Part shown: piece by piece, positions 17,857-27,849 of the stretch
Position numbering within the stretch: position 1 is the first letter of the stretch
How the letters are laid out: every line of letters begins with the position of its first letter
Source: an uncultured beta proteobacterium
Lineage (GTDB): Bacteria > Pseudomonadota > Gammaproteobacteria > Burkholderiales > Burkholderiaceae_E
Assembly: GCA_903934295.1 (NCBI GenBank)
Contig: CAIZNI010000011.1
Span: forward strand, 33,056 to 97,055
Direction: 5' to 3'
DNA length: 64,000 nt
Position numbers and translations under genes: made by a program
The notes under the pieces: model-generated
Seen by the model: the letters and a program-made list of their open reading frames with translations, nothing else
Told to the model about the DNA's origin: nothing
The model's database searches: none

Positions 17857-19011
17857 TCAGAAACTCCAGCCGGCGTTGCGCATCAGGGTGACCACCGTGT
17901 TCGCGGTGTCCTGGTGTGCAAACGGGGTCGGGTGCACCGAGTCGGCGAACGCGTACTTGCTGGTGTCGCCGGGGATCAGGGTGGCCGCGTTGCAGATGAT
18001 CGAGTTGCCGATCACATCGCCCGGTGCACTGAATGCGTCCCGTCCGCAGGCGCCGTTGGTGACATTGCTGTAGCCGGCTGCGGCGGGGTTGGTCGCGACC
18101 GACTGGGAGCGGGTGTAATCGTCGAAATAGATCACGCCCGCGGTGCCGGTCAGACCCTGACGCAACTGGTCGTTGAACGCGGTCGTCATCGCGGTCGACA
18201 GGCCGCGCGTGTTCGCATCGAAGGTCAGCCCGAACGGGGTCACATTCAGGTCGCCCAGATTGCGGACCACGATGTACTTGGCGCCACGCGCCACCAGCAG
18301 GGTCTTGATGTATCCGGCCAGTTCCGCACCTGCCTGACCCATGGCCCCCACCGCCGCGGCCGAGGCGGCCTGCACGGCGGCGTTGCCGCCCCCCGCCACC
18401 GTATTCAGGGTGGCCTGCGACCAGCCGGCGATCATGCCCGCACCGACCGCACCTGCCCCGCCGCCGAAGGCTCCGCTCACCGCGCCCAGCTGCATGAAGA
18501 AGTCGTTGCCGCCGCCGTTGACGGTGACCAGATCGCTCGAGCCGAAGGTGCCGACCTTGGTGACGTGGCGGCTCATCTGGTTCTGGATCGAGTCGGCCAA
18601 CAGGCCCAGGTTCACCTGGTTATAGGGCGCCTGCTGCAGCGCCACGCCGTTCGGACCCGCGCCCACCGCGGTCACCCGGCTGCTGCCCTGGGCGTAGTTG
18701 TTGCACGCCGCGACGTTGGTCACCGCCGCGCCGGTCAGCCCGTTGTTGGGCAGCAATCCGGTCTGGGCCGCGCACTGGGCCGGTGCGCCGATGCTGGTGG
18801 CCAGCGCCTCGGTCCAGACCTTGTCGCCCGCGCCGTTCACGGTGAACTTGCCCCCGCCCAGTTGCGCGATCGAGCCCACTCGGTAGGCACCGGCATCGCT
18901 GAGGCTGTCGCCGAAGGTGACGACCTGATTGAACCTGAACTTGTCGCTGTCCCCGCAAGCGGAGAGCAAAGCGGCGATGGCGAGCAACGGAATCAGCTTG
19001 AATGTGCGCAA
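17857..19011 (-). CDS. SGNH/GDSL hydrolase (lipoprotein esterase/lipase)
   Basis: Lipobox LLSACGDS; VVTFGDSLSDAGAY (block I), VTVNGGGNDFF, DSVHPTPFAHQ. Confidence 0.92.
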   Translation of the reverse strand: MRTFKLIPLLAIAALLSACGDSDKFRFNQVVTFGDSLSDAGAYRVGSIAQLGGGKFTVNGAGDKVWTEALATSIGAPAQCAAQTGLLPNNGLTGAAVTNVAACNNYAQGSSRVTAVGAGPNGVALQQAPYNQVNLGLLADSIQNQMSRHVTKVGTFGSSDLVTVNGGGNDFFMQLGAVSGAFGGGAGAVGAGMIAGWSQATLNTVAGGGNAAVQAASAAAVGAMGQAGAELAGYIKTLLVARGAKYIVVRNLGDLNVTPFGLTFDANTRGLSTAMTTAFNDQLRQGLTGTAGVIYFDDYTRSQSVATNPAAAGYSNVTNGACGRDAFSAPGDVIGNSIICNAATLIPGDTSKYAFADSVHPTPFAHQDTANTVVTLMRNAGWSF

Positions 19012-19289
19012 GGCAAGTCTCCAGATAGCGACATTTGATGGGTGGTGAAGATTGGCCGGCAGGCGCGTCGCCTTGCTGCCGCTGGCGGTGCGATTGTATT
19101 CGATGCCCCTGGGCGTGCCGCGTGAAATTTCGACGATGCCGGAAACATCACACGCCGGCCGACAGGCACTTCCGAACCCGCCTGTTCAGACCGGCGATGG
19201 CCGCCGCAAGCCAGACGCGCGCGGCCCGCATCACCGGATACGGAACGCGTTCGGGTGCAAGGCGCACGAGGACAGTGCACCCTGCGCCC

Positions 19290-20534
19290 ATGAGCAACGC
19301 CACGCTGGCCCCGTTTCGCACCCGCAGTTTTCGCTTCCAGTGGCCCGCCGACCTTTGCACGGCCTGGGCGATGGAGATGGAGACGCTGATCCTGGGCTGG
19401 TATGTGCTGGTGGAGAGCGGCTCGGTGATGCTGCTCACCGTGTTCGGCTCGCTGCTGTTCATCGGCACGCTGCTGTCGCCGCTGCTGGGCACCGTCGCTG
19501 ACCGGCTGGGCCTGCGGCGCGTGCTGACGATGATGCGGCTGTGCTATGCCGCCTTTTCGATCCTGATTCTGACGCTCACGCTGGCCGGCCTGCTGACGCC
19601 CACGCTGGTGCTGGTGGTCGCCGCGCTGTCGGGACTGATCAAGCCCACCGACATCGGCATGCGCAGTGCGATGGTCGGCGCCACGGTTCCGCCCGAGCAC
19701 CTGACGGCGGCCATGGGCATCTCGCGCACCACCATGGACACCGCCAAGATCTGCGGCGCGCTGGCGGGCAGCGGCTTCGTGGCGCTGGCGGGCATGGGGC
19801 CGACCTACGGTCTGGTGGTGGTGCTCTACCTGACCGGCGCGCTGCTCACGCGGCAGATGGATTCCGGCCGGGTCGTTCATCCGGCCGGCACCCGCGTGCC
19901 CGACCGGACCTCGGCGCTGGCCGACCTGCGCGAGGGCATGACCTACATCTGGCGCACCCCGCGGCTGCTCGCGGCCATGACCGTCGCGGCGCTCGTCAAT
20001 CTCACCGCGTATCCGCTGACCATCGGTCTGCTGCCCCATGTCGCGCGCGATGTGTTTCACATCGGCCAGCAGGGCCTGGGCCTGCTGGTGGCCAGCTTCG
20101 CCGGCGGCGCCCTCATCGGGTCGATTGCGATCAGCGTGCTGGGTGCGCGGCTGCGCCCGGCCTGGACGATGATGGCCACCGTGATCGCCTGGCACGTGTT
20201 CCTGCTGGGCTTCGTGCTGGCGCCGGGACCGGCGGTCGCGATGGTGCTGCTGGCCTGCGCCGGTGTGTGCCAGAGCCTGGGCATGCTGACCCTGTCGATC
20301 CTGCTGCTGCGCACCTCGGAGGCGCGCTTTCGGGGCCGGATCATGGGTGTGCGGATGCTGGCGATCTATCCGCTGCCGGTGGGCCTTCTGATTGCCGGCG
20401 CGCTGGTGGAACGGATCGGGTTCATCGCCAGCGGCATCCTGATGCTGGTGGCGGGGTTGCTGCTGGTGGCAGCCGTCCTGGTGACGTGGCGCGCCGATCT
20501 GCTGCCGCGCGATGCCCCTGGAAACGCGGGCTGA
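19290..20534 (+). CDS. MFS transporter
   Basis: Multi-TM protein with MFS signatures (LLSPLLGTVADRLGLRRVLTMMRL..., RIMGVRMLAIYPLPVGLLIAGALVERIG); ATG 19290 chosen. Confidence 0.85.
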   Translation: MSNATLAPFRTRSFRFQWPADLCTAWAMEMETLILGWYVLVESGSVMLLTVFGSLLFIGTLLSPLLGTVADRLGLRRVLTMMRLCYAAFSILILTLTLAGLLTPTLVLVVAALSGLIKPTDIGMRSAMVGATVPPEHLTAAMGISRTTMDTAKICGALAGSGFVALAGMGPTYGLVVVLYLTGALLTRQMDSGRVVHPAGTRVPDRTSALADLREGMTYIWRTPRLLAAMTVAALVNLTAYPLTIGLLPHVARDVFHIGQQGLGLLVASFAGGALIGSIAISVLGARLRPAWTMMATVIAWHVFLLGFVLAPGPAVAMVLLACAGVCQSLGMLTLSILLLRTSEARFRGRIMGVRMLAIYPLPVGLLIAGALVERIGFIASGILMLVAGLLLVAAVLVTWRADLLPRDAPGNAG

Positions 20535-20589
20535 TTCGACTGGTCGTTGATCTGGCCCAGGCCGCGGCGATCACGCGGCTGCGCTGCGG

Positions 20590-21417
20590 TCAGACCAGCA
20601 ACTGGTGGCGCAGCCGCTCGACGGCCGGCGCGTCGAGCCCGCAGGCGTTGCTCAGATAGGCGTCGAGCGAGCCGTGGGTGGCGCGCAGGGTGTCGAAAGC
20701 GGCCACCAGGAATTCCGGGCGCACGCCGGCGATCACTTCGACCGCAGACAGGGCGCGTTCAGAGGATTCGAGTGTGCCCGGCCCGAGGAGCGACAGCGCC
20801 AGATCGCGAGGCGGACGGCGCCGGCTGCTCTCGAGGTAGTCGGCCAGGATGTCGTCCCAGGACACGCCGATGGCCGACAGCAGCACCGCGCACACGAAGC
20901 CGGTGCGGTCCTTGCCGGCGGTGCAGTGCACCAGCACCGGCTGGGCCGGTGTGTCGCCGGGTGGCGCCGCGCCCAGGCGCTCGGCGGCGATGCGCACGCT
21001 GCGCGCAAACGCATCGGGCAGGCGGGTGTAGGTGTCGATCATCCAGGCGCTGGCGGCAGCGGCGTCGAAATGCGGCGAGTCGAGCTGGTTGCGCCAGGTC
21101 GACGGGCGCACCGCGGCGAGTTCTTCGGGGCTGTCGAACACGAAGGTCTGTGGGGCCGGATCGCTCGGCAGACGGCTGGGCGCCCAGCCGCGTTCGTCGG
21201 GGCGGCGCAGGTCGAGCACCGCGCCGATGCCCAGGCCGGCGAAGCGGCCCAGGTCGGCGTCGCTCAGGCGGTTCAGCGCATCGGAGCGAAAGAGCCGGTC
21301 GGGCCGCAGGCGCCCGCCCGCGGTGCCCGGCAGCGAGGCAATCGAGCGGAAGTTGGGCGCACCGGCCAGCAGGAACGGTGCGTCAGCGGCGGGCGGTGCT
21401 TTCGGCATTTGGCTCAT
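20590..21417 (-). CDS. Tyrosine-protein phosphatase (dual-specificity-like)
   Basis: NFRSIASLPGT..., RLFRSDALNRLSD, P-loop VLVHCTAGKDRTGF. Confidence 0.9.
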   Translation of the reverse strand: MSQMPKAPPAADAPFLLAGAPNFRSIASLPGTAGGRLRPDRLFRSDALNRLSDADLGRFAGLGIGAVLDLRRPDERGWAPSRLPSDPAPQTFVFDSPEELAAVRPSTWRNQLDSPHFDAAAASAWMIDTYTRLPDAFARSVRIAAERLGAAPPGDTPAQPVLVHCTAGKDRTGFVCAVLLSAIGVSWDDILADYLESSRRRPPRDLALSLLGPGTLESSERALSAVEVIAGVRPEFLVAAFDTLRATHGSLDAYLSNACGLDAPAVERLRHQLLV

Positions 21418-21463
21418 GGCGCATTATTGCACTGCATCATGACGGCTCGATGCCAGCTGATCT

Positions 21464-22708
21464 TCAGGCCACGACCGACGCGGCGCGCAGGGCGGCGATG
21501 CGTTCCGGGGTGTAACCGAGGAAGTCGGCCAGCACTGACCCGGTGTGTTCGCCGATGGCATAAGGAGGCGGGCCGGCGGGTCGCAGCGCATGCCCATCGA
21601 GGTGAAAGGGCGGTGCGGTGACCCGCACATCGTCGCGCGTCGGGTGAGGCAGCGTGGGGAAGGCCTGACGTGCGGCCATGTGCGGATGCGCCACCAATTC
21701 CTCGGGGGTGAGCATCGGCACGCTGGGCACGCGCGCGCCGGCCAGCGTCTCCACCGCCTTGTCGACGCTTTCGAAGCGCGCGAGCCACTCGCCCAGGATC
21801 TCCTTGAGCGCCAGCCAGTTGGTGCGGCGTCCGCCCGGCGTGTCGAAGCGCTCGTCGGTGAGCAGTTCCGGACGTCCCAGCAGGGCCACCAGGCGCGTCC
21901 ACATGTGGGGGGCGCCGCCAGACTGCATGGCGACATGCCGATCGCCGATCGGGTGCACCACCATGCCCACGCGCGGCTGGCGTTCGATGGCGCCGCCATT
22001 GAGCAGCGCCGGGAAGTTGATGTCGTCGGCGCAGACCAGGCATTCGAGCATCGAGACGTCGAGATAGGCGCCGCGACCGGTGCGCAGGCGACGCACCAGT
22101 GCAGCAGATATCGCCCCGAAGGCATGTGCGCCGGCCAGCACATCGGCGGCCTGCAGGTTCGAGGCGCGCGGCGCGGCGATGCCGCCCCGTTCCAGATCCA
22201 TCATTCCGGAGAAGGCGTTGATCAGGTGCGCGTAGGCCTGCATCGAGCTCAGCGGGCCGGTCTGGCCGAAGCCGGAGATCGAGCAGCACACCAGTTCCGG
22301 GCGCATCGCCCGCAGGCGCGCGGCATCCAGTTCGTACTTGGCCATCACCCCGGGCGAGAAGTTCTCGACCACCACATCGGCGCGTCGGACCATGTCCAGG
22401 GCCACCTCGCGGCCCTGCGGCTGGGCCAGGTCGATCGCGATGCTCTGCTTGCCGGCGTTCATTCGCGCGAAGTACGCGCTCTGGTCGGTGCGCTCAGGGT
22501 CGAGTTGCAGGCCGGCATAACGGACCTCGTCGCCTTCGCCCGGACGCTCGATCTTGATCACGCGTGCGCCCAGGTCGGCGAGCAGGCGGGTGCAGTAGGG
22601 ACCGGCCAGCACGCGGGTGAAGTCGACCACGGTGATTCCCGCCAGCAGCGGCTCCTCGGCGGAATCGGCGGCGGGCCTGTTGGCGGACGGATCGGCGGGC
22701 AGATTCAT
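21464..22708 (-). CDS. CaiB/BaiF family CoA-transferase
   Basis: LAGITVVDFTRVLAGPYCTRLLADLGARVIKIERPGEGDEVR...NAGKQSIAIDL, DVVVENFSPGVM. Confidence 0.93.
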   Translation of the reverse strand: MNLPADPSANRPAADSAEEPLLAGITVVDFTRVLAGPYCTRLLADLGARVIKIERPGEGDEVRYAGLQLDPERTDQSAYFARMNAGKQSIAIDLAQPQGREVALDMVRRADVVVENFSPGVMAKYELDAARLRAMRPELVCCSISGFGQTGPLSSMQAYAHLINAFSGMMDLERGGIAAPRASNLQAADVLAGAHAFGAISAALVRRLRTGRGAYLDVSMLECLVCADDINFPALLNGGAIERQPRVGMVVHPIGDRHVAMQSGGAPHMWTRLVALLGRPELLTDERFDTPGGRRTNWLALKEILGEWLARFESVDKAVETLAGARVPSVPMLTPEELVAHPHMAARQAFPTLPHPTRDDVRVTAPPFHLDGHALRPAGPPPYAIGEHTGSVLADFLGYTPERIAALRAASVVA

Positions 22709-22958
22709 GGGTTCGCTCTCGGTGGGTCGGCCCCGCAGGGCATTGATTTCGAGGCTAGCACAGGGCCGCCGGCGTCCGCAGCCCGGCGGTGTCGATCGGC
22801 ACGCCGGCGACCCGCCGGAACCGGCACGCGGGTCGCGACAGGGTCCGGATTTCGGGGCGCCCGGGGTCGCGGCGGGGGCCGCCGATGGCGTGTCAGAATC
22901 GTGATTGCTGCGTCGGTGTGGGTGCCGTGCGCCGAACGTGTTTCCCGAGAGGTTGTCG

Positions 22959-23705
22959 ATGTCCTTATCCCCGAGTCCGGACTGGCGGATCGAGTCGCTG
23001 GGCGACCGGTGCCTGATGGTCGAGTTCGGCCAGCGGGTCGACCCGCAGATCAACCAGGCCGTTCACGCGCTGGCCAACCATCTGCTCGAGCATCCGATCG
23101 CGGGCGTCACCGACGTGGTTCCAGCCTTCACCACCGTTGCGGTGCACTATCGGCCCGAGGCCATCGTCGCTGATGCGGCTGCCGGCGCCGATGAGCCGCG
23201 CTTGCCCCATCAGCGTCTGCGCGCCACCCTCGAGTCGCTGCTGGCGGCCGGCTATGCGAGCGCCCAGCGGGCGCCGCGCGAGGTCCGGATCCCGGTCTGC
23301 TATGGCGGCGAGTTCGGTCCCGATCTGGACGAGGTCGCGGCGACCTGCGGGATGAGCGCCGACGAGGTCATCGCCCGCCATGCCGCCTCACCTCATGTGG
23401 TTTACATGCTCGGTTTCGCCCCCGGATTTCCCTACATGGGCGGGCTCGATCCGGCCCTGGCGATGCCGCGGCGCTCGACGCCCCGGGTGCGCATCCCGGC
23501 CGGCACGGTGGCCATCGCCCGCGAACAGAGCGCCGTCTACACGCTCGAGACCCCGGGCGGCTGGAACCTGATCGGCTGCACTCCGCTGGCGCTGTTCACC
23601 CCGCGCGCCGATCCGCCCACACTGCTGCATCCGGGCGACCGGATCCGGTTCGAACCGATCTCGCGGGAACAGTTCGAGGCCGCCCGCCGGCAGGTGGCGC
23701 CATGA
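22959..23705 (+). CDS. pxpB: 5-oxoprolinase subunit PxpB (KipI-like)
   Basis: IPVCYGGEFGPDLDEVA, VYMLGFAPGFPYMGGLD, IPAGTVAIAREQSAVYTLETPGGWNLIG. Confidence 0.92.
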   Translation: MSLSPSPDWRIESLGDRCLMVEFGQRVDPQINQAVHALANHLLEHPIAGVTDVVPAFTTVAVHYRPEAIVADAAAGADEPRLPHQRLRATLESLLAAGYASAQRAPREVRIPVCYGGEFGPDLDEVAATCGMSADEVIARHAASPHVVYMLGFAPGFPYMGGLDPALAMPRRSTPRVRIPAGTVAIAREQSAVYTLETPGGWNLIGCTPLALFTPRADPPTLLHPGDRIRFEPISREQFEAARRQVAP

Positions 23706-24670
23706 GCATCGAAGTCCTCAAGCCCGGACCGCTGAGCGCGCTGCAGGACCTCGCGCGCGTGGGTTCGCAGCGGTTCGGCGTCATCACCAGCGGGGTGATG
23801 GATGAGTGGTCGCACCGCATCGCCAATCGGCTGGTGGGCAATCCCGCAGACCCGGCGACGCTCGAGATCACCCTGATGGGGCCGAGCCTGCTGTTCCACG
23901 AGCCGGCGCTGATCGCGATCACCGGCGCGGACCTGTCGCCGCGGGTCGGCGAGCAGGCGGTGCCGATGGAGCGGCCGGTGCTGCTGGCAGCCGGCAGCCG
24001 GCTCGACTTCGGCCGGCGCGCCTTTGGCTGTCGTGCCTACCTGGCGGTGCACGGCGGCTTCGACGTGCCGCTCGTCATGGGCAGTCGCAGCACCTACCTG
24101 CGCGCCGGTTTCGGCGGGTTCGAGGGGCGGGCGCTGCGCAAGGGCGACCGTCTGACGGTGGGGGCGGGCGAGCCCGCCGCGGTGTTCGCGGCCCTGGCGG
24201 ACGCGAGGATCGACGTGCCGCCGCACCCGGGGCGCGTCGACCGCGCGATCCGGATCATTGCCGGCCAGCAGTGGGCGCGCTTCACCGACGAGGCACAGGC
24301 CCTGTTTCTGGGCAGCGTCTTTCGGGTCAACCTGAACTCGGACCGGATGGGCTATCGGCTCGAGGGCCCCGGACTCGCGCTGCGGGCGCCGCTGGAGATG
24401 ATCTCCGAGGCGGTCGCCTTCGGCTCGGTCCAGGTGCCGCCCGACGGCCAGCCGATCGTGCTGATGGCCGATCGCCAGACCACCGGCGGTTATCCGAAGA
24501 TCGCCAGCGTGGCCAGCGTCGACCTGCCGCTGCTGGCCCAGAGGGTGCCGGGTCAGGAACTGCGATTCGAGCGCATCGACCTGGACGAGGCCCAGCGCCT
24601 TTACCTGGCCCGCGAACGTGACTTCGGGCGCCTGAGCGCCCTGATCGACTCCCTGAAAGGACCACGCTGA
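23702..24670 (+). CDS. pxpC: 5-oxoprolinase subunit PxpC (biotin-dependent carboxyltransferase family)
   Basis: LKPGPLSALQDLARVGSQRFGV..GVMDEWSHRIANRLVGN; NSDRMGYRLEGP; overlap with pxpB. Confidence 0.92.
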   Translation: MSIEVLKPGPLSALQDLARVGSQRFGVITSGVMDEWSHRIANRLVGNPADPATLEITLMGPSLLFHEPALIAITGADLSPRVGEQAVPMERPVLLAAGSRLDFGRRAFGCRAYLAVHGGFDVPLVMGSRSTYLRAGFGGFEGRALRKGDRLTVGAGEPAAVFAALADARIDVPPHPGRVDRAIRIIAGQQWARFTDEAQALFLGSVFRVNLNSDRMGYRLEGPGLALRAPLEMISEAVAFGSVQVPPDGQPIVLMADRQTTGGYPKIASVASVDLPLLAQRVPGQELRFERIDLDEAQRLYLARERDFGRLSALIDSLKGPR

Positions 24671-25431
24671 TGCTGCGCATCGACCTGAACTGCGACATGG
24701 GCGAGAGTTTCGGCGCCTACGAGATGGGCAACGACGAAGCCGTGCTGGCACACGTCAGTTCGGCCAACATCGCCTGCGGATTCCACGCCGGCGACCCGCG
24801 CACCATGCACCACACCGTGCGGATGGCGCTGGCGCGCGGGGTGGCGATCGGTGCCCACCCCGGGCTGCCCGACCTGCAGGGCTTCGGACGCCGGCCGATG
24901 GCGCTGTCGCGCGACGAGGCCTATGACACGGTGCTCTACCAGATCGGCGCGCTGGCGGGCTTCGCGCAGGCGCAGGGCGCCCGCCTTACCTATGTGAAAG
25001 CACACGGCGCGCTCTACAACACCGCGGCCCGCGATGCCGGGCTGTCGCAGGCGATCGTGGCGGCGGTGCGCGATTACGACCCGGGCATGGCTTTCTACGG
25101 ACTGGCGGGCAGCGAGCTGATCCGCGCCGCGCAGGAGGCCGGCCTGCGCACGGTGAGCGAGGTGTTCGCCGACCGCACCTATCAGGCCGACGGGTCGCTC
25201 ACGCCGCGCTCGCGGCCCGGCGCGATGATCGAGGATGTCGAGGTGTCGGTGGCGCAGGTGCGCCGGATGATCTTCGAGGGACTGGTGCGCTCGGTCGACG
25301 GTCGCGAGGTGCCGGTGAGCGCGGACACGCTGTGCATCCATGGCGATCAGCCGGGCGCGCTGGCCTTCGTGCAACGGCTGCGTCGCGAGATGGCGGATTG
25401 GGGTGTCGAGGTGAAGGCGATCGGCGCCTGA
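24670..25431 (+). CDS. pxpA: 5-oxoprolinase subunit PxpA (LamB/YcsF)
   Basis: IDLNCDMGESFGAYEMGNDEAVLAHVSSANIACGFHAGDP; CIHGDQPGAL. Confidence 0.95.
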   Translation: MLRIDLNCDMGESFGAYEMGNDEAVLAHVSSANIACGFHAGDPRTMHHTVRMALARGVAIGAHPGLPDLQGFGRRPMALSRDEAYDTVLYQIGALAGFAQAQGARLTYVKAHGALYNTAARDAGLSQAIVAAVRDYDPGMAFYGLAGSELIRAAQEAGLRTVSEVFADRTYQADGSLTPRSRPGAMIEDVEVSVAQVRRMIFEGLVRSVDGREVPVSADTLCIHGDQPGALAFVQRLRREMADWGVEVKAIGA

Positions 25432-25438
25432 ACCCGGG

Positions 25439-25454
25439 CCGCCCGGACGGGCGG
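25439..25454 (+). terminator. GC-rich hairpin after pxpA (possible terminator, no U-tract)
   Basis: CCGCCC-GGAC-GGGCGG, 8 nt after the pxpA stop. Confidence 0.35.
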
Positions 25455-25512
25455 TGACCGGACCGGGCCGGGCGCCGCGCAAGCCACGACCGAAGCTGCC
25501 CGGGCGCCAGGC

Positions 25513-26700
25513 TCAGCCCGGCAGGTCCAGCACCTGACGCGCCAGGATGTTGCGCTGGATCTCGCTGCTGCCGCCGTAGATGGTCGGCACCCGCGCCTTG
25601 TAGAAGGTGGCAAGCGGGTTCAGGCTCTCCTGGCCGAAGTCGACATCGCCCGCCAGCGCACCGAACGGCCCGGCGGTCTCGACGATCAGATCGGCGATCC
25701 GCTGGAAGGTCTCCGAGGCCCAGATCTTGAGCATCGACACATCGGGGCCGAGGTTCTCGCCGCGCGCCACCGTGGCGGCGTACTGCCCGTAGCTGTCGGC
25801 CAGGTGCGCCACATCGAGTTCCAGCCCGACGAGCTTGTCGCGAAACACCGGATCGTCGATCACGCCGCGCGCCCGCGCCAGCGAGCGCAGCACCAGCAGC
25901 CCGTATTCCGGCATCTTCGGGCTGCCCAGGAAGATGCGCTCGAATCCGAGCAGCGACTTGGCCACCGTCCAGCCCCGGTTCAGCTCGCCCACCAGGTTGG
26001 TGTGGTGGGTGCGCACGCCGTCCAGGAAGACCTCGCAGAACTCCTCGGTGCCGGCGATGTCCCGGATCGGACGCACCCGCACGCCGGGCGAATGGATGTC
26101 CAGCAGCATGAAGCTGATGCCTTCCTGTTTCTTGGCATCGGGATCGGTGCGGACCAGGGCGAACATGTGGGTCGCGTCGTGGGCCAGGGTGGTCCAGATC
26201 TTCTGGCCGGTGATGACGAAATCGTCGCCGTCGCGAACCGCGCGGGTGCTCAGGCTCGCGAGATCGGAGCCGGCATTGGGCTCGGAGTAGCCCTGGCACC
26301 AGATGTGCTCGCACGACAGGATCGGCGGCAGGAAACGCTCGCGCTGGGCCTCGGTGCCGAACTTCATCAGCACCGGACCGACCATCTGGACGCCGTGGTC
26401 CTGGAAGCGGGCGATGCCGCAGCGCTCCTGCTCCTCGAAGAAGATCAGCAGCTTCGATGGCGCGAGCCCCATGCCGCCGAACGCCACCGGCCAGGCCGGC
26501 GCGATCCAGCCCTTGGCCGACATGCGCAAGTACCAGTCGTGGTTCTCGGACCAGCGCAGGCGGCGCGGCGCGAATCGCTGGGCGACCGGGTAGTGGGTTT
26601 CGAAGTCGTCGCGGATCAGGGCGCGGAAGGCGTCGTCGGACAGGGCGTTCCAGTCCTGGGCCTGCGGCACGCCGTACTGGGGGGTGGTCGATGCGTTCAT
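25513..26700 (-). CDS. Acyl-CoA dehydrogenase
   Basis: WCQGYSEPNAGSDLASL, FVITGQKIWTTLA, YGGSSEIQRNILARQVLDLPG. Confidence 0.92.
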   Translation of the reverse strand: MNASTTPQYGVPQAQDWNALSDDAFRALIRDDFETHYPVAQRFAPRRLRWSENHDWYLRMSAKGWIAPAWPVAFGGMGLAPSKLLIFFEEQERCGIARFQDHGVQMVGPVLMKFGTEAQRERFLPPILSCEHIWCQGYSEPNAGSDLASLSTRAVRDGDDFVITGQKIWTTLAHDATHMFALVRTDPDAKKQEGISFMLLDIHSPGVRVRPIRDIAGTEEFCEVFLDGVRTHHTNLVGELNRGWTVAKSLLGFERIFLGSPKMPEYGLLVLRSLARARGVIDDPVFRDKLVGLELDVAHLADSYGQYAATVARGENLGPDVSMLKIWASETFQRIADLIVETAGPFGALAGDVDFGQESLNPLATFYKARVPTIYGGSSEIQRNILARQVLDLPG

Positions 26701-27827
26701 CAGGTCGCGCTCGCTGCGGACAGGTGTGCCAGGGCGCCGTAGCGCCGACGGTGTTCGGCGGCGTTGCCCAGCCAGGCCGACAGGTTCAGGGCCCGGTTCA
26801 GGTACAGGCCCAGGTCGTATTCATCGGTGAAACCGATCGCGCCATGCAGTTGAACGGCCTGGGTGCACAGCATGAGCGCGGCGTGCGAGGCGCGCGACTT
26901 GGCACTGCTGGCGGCCTGCTGGCGCGCCGCGGCGGTGCTGGTGGGCGAGTCGAGCGTGCGCACCGCGGCATCGACCGCCGCGCGGGCCAACTGGCGCTGG
27001 ATCCAGATGTCGACCGCACGGTGCTGCAGGGCCTGGAAGCTGCCGATCGGCTTGCCGAACTGGCGGCGGGTGCGCAGGTAGTCCAGCGTCATTTCCAGCG
27101 CGCGGTCCATCAGGCCGACGAGCTCGGCGCTGGCAGCGACCGTCCCGCGGTCGAGCATGTCGCGCAGCAGCGGTCCGGCCAGCGGCGCGCCGGCCAGGCA
27201 GTGGGACGCCGGCAGGCGCAGCGCCGAGAGATGCAGTCGTGCCTGGCTGCTGCCGTCGGCGCAGGGCTCGGTGTCGATGACCAGACCCGGCTGGTCGCGG
27301 GGCACCCAGTAGAGCGCGAGTCCCCCCGGGGCGCGGGCGGCGACCAGAAAGCCGTCGGCGCTGGCGGGCAGGACGAAGCGGCAACTGCCGGAGAGCACCG
27401 CGTGGTCGCCGTCTTGCTGCGCCACCACCGCGGTCTGTTCGGGGTCGAGGCTGCCCTGGTCGTTTTGCCACGCCGGCGCGGCGACGCATTCGCCGGTCAG
27501 CACCTCGGCGAGCACCGCTGCGCCACAGGAGCCGGTATCGGCCTGCGCCAGGCACCACGGCGCCATCACCGCGGCGGCCACATAGGGTTCGGGAAAACCG
27601 GCGTGCCCCAGGCGGGTGGCAACGGTCGTCGCGGCCGCCAGGTTCAGGCCGAGTCCGCCCGCGGCCTCGGGCACACCGATCGACAGCCAGCCAAGTTCGG
27701 CCATCTGGCGCCACACCGTCCGATCGAAGCCCTCGGCGCTGCCGCGCAGTGCGCGCACGCGTCGCGGATCGGGTCTGGCGAACGCGGCAGCCGCGTCAGC
27801 CAGCATGGAAATCATCTCATCGCTCAT
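26700..27827 (-). CDS. Acyl-CoA dehydrogenase (paired subunit-like)
   Basis: FGKPIGSFQALQHRAVDIW, AVQLHGAIGFTDEYDLGLY; TGATG overlap with the downstream ACAD. Confidence 0.88.
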   Translation of the reverse strand: MSDEMISMLADAAAAFARPDPRRVRALRGSAEGFDRTVWRQMAELGWLSIGVPEAAGGLGLNLAAATTVATRLGHAGFPEPYVAAAVMAPWCLAQADTGSCGAAVLAEVLTGECVAAPAWQNDQGSLDPEQTAVVAQQDGDHAVLSGSCRFVLPASADGFLVAARAPGGLALYWVPRDQPGLVIDTEPCADGSSQARLHLSALRLPASHCLAGAPLAGPLLRDMLDRGTVAASAELVGLMDRALEMTLDYLRTRRQFGKPIGSFQALQHRAVDIWIQRQLARAAVDAAVRTLDSPTSTAAARQQAASSAKSRASHAALMLCTQAVQLHGAIGFTDEYDLGLYLNRALNLSAWLGNAAEHRRRYGALAHLSAASAT

Positions 27828-27849
27828 GGATTGTGTCGGTGCAGATCGT

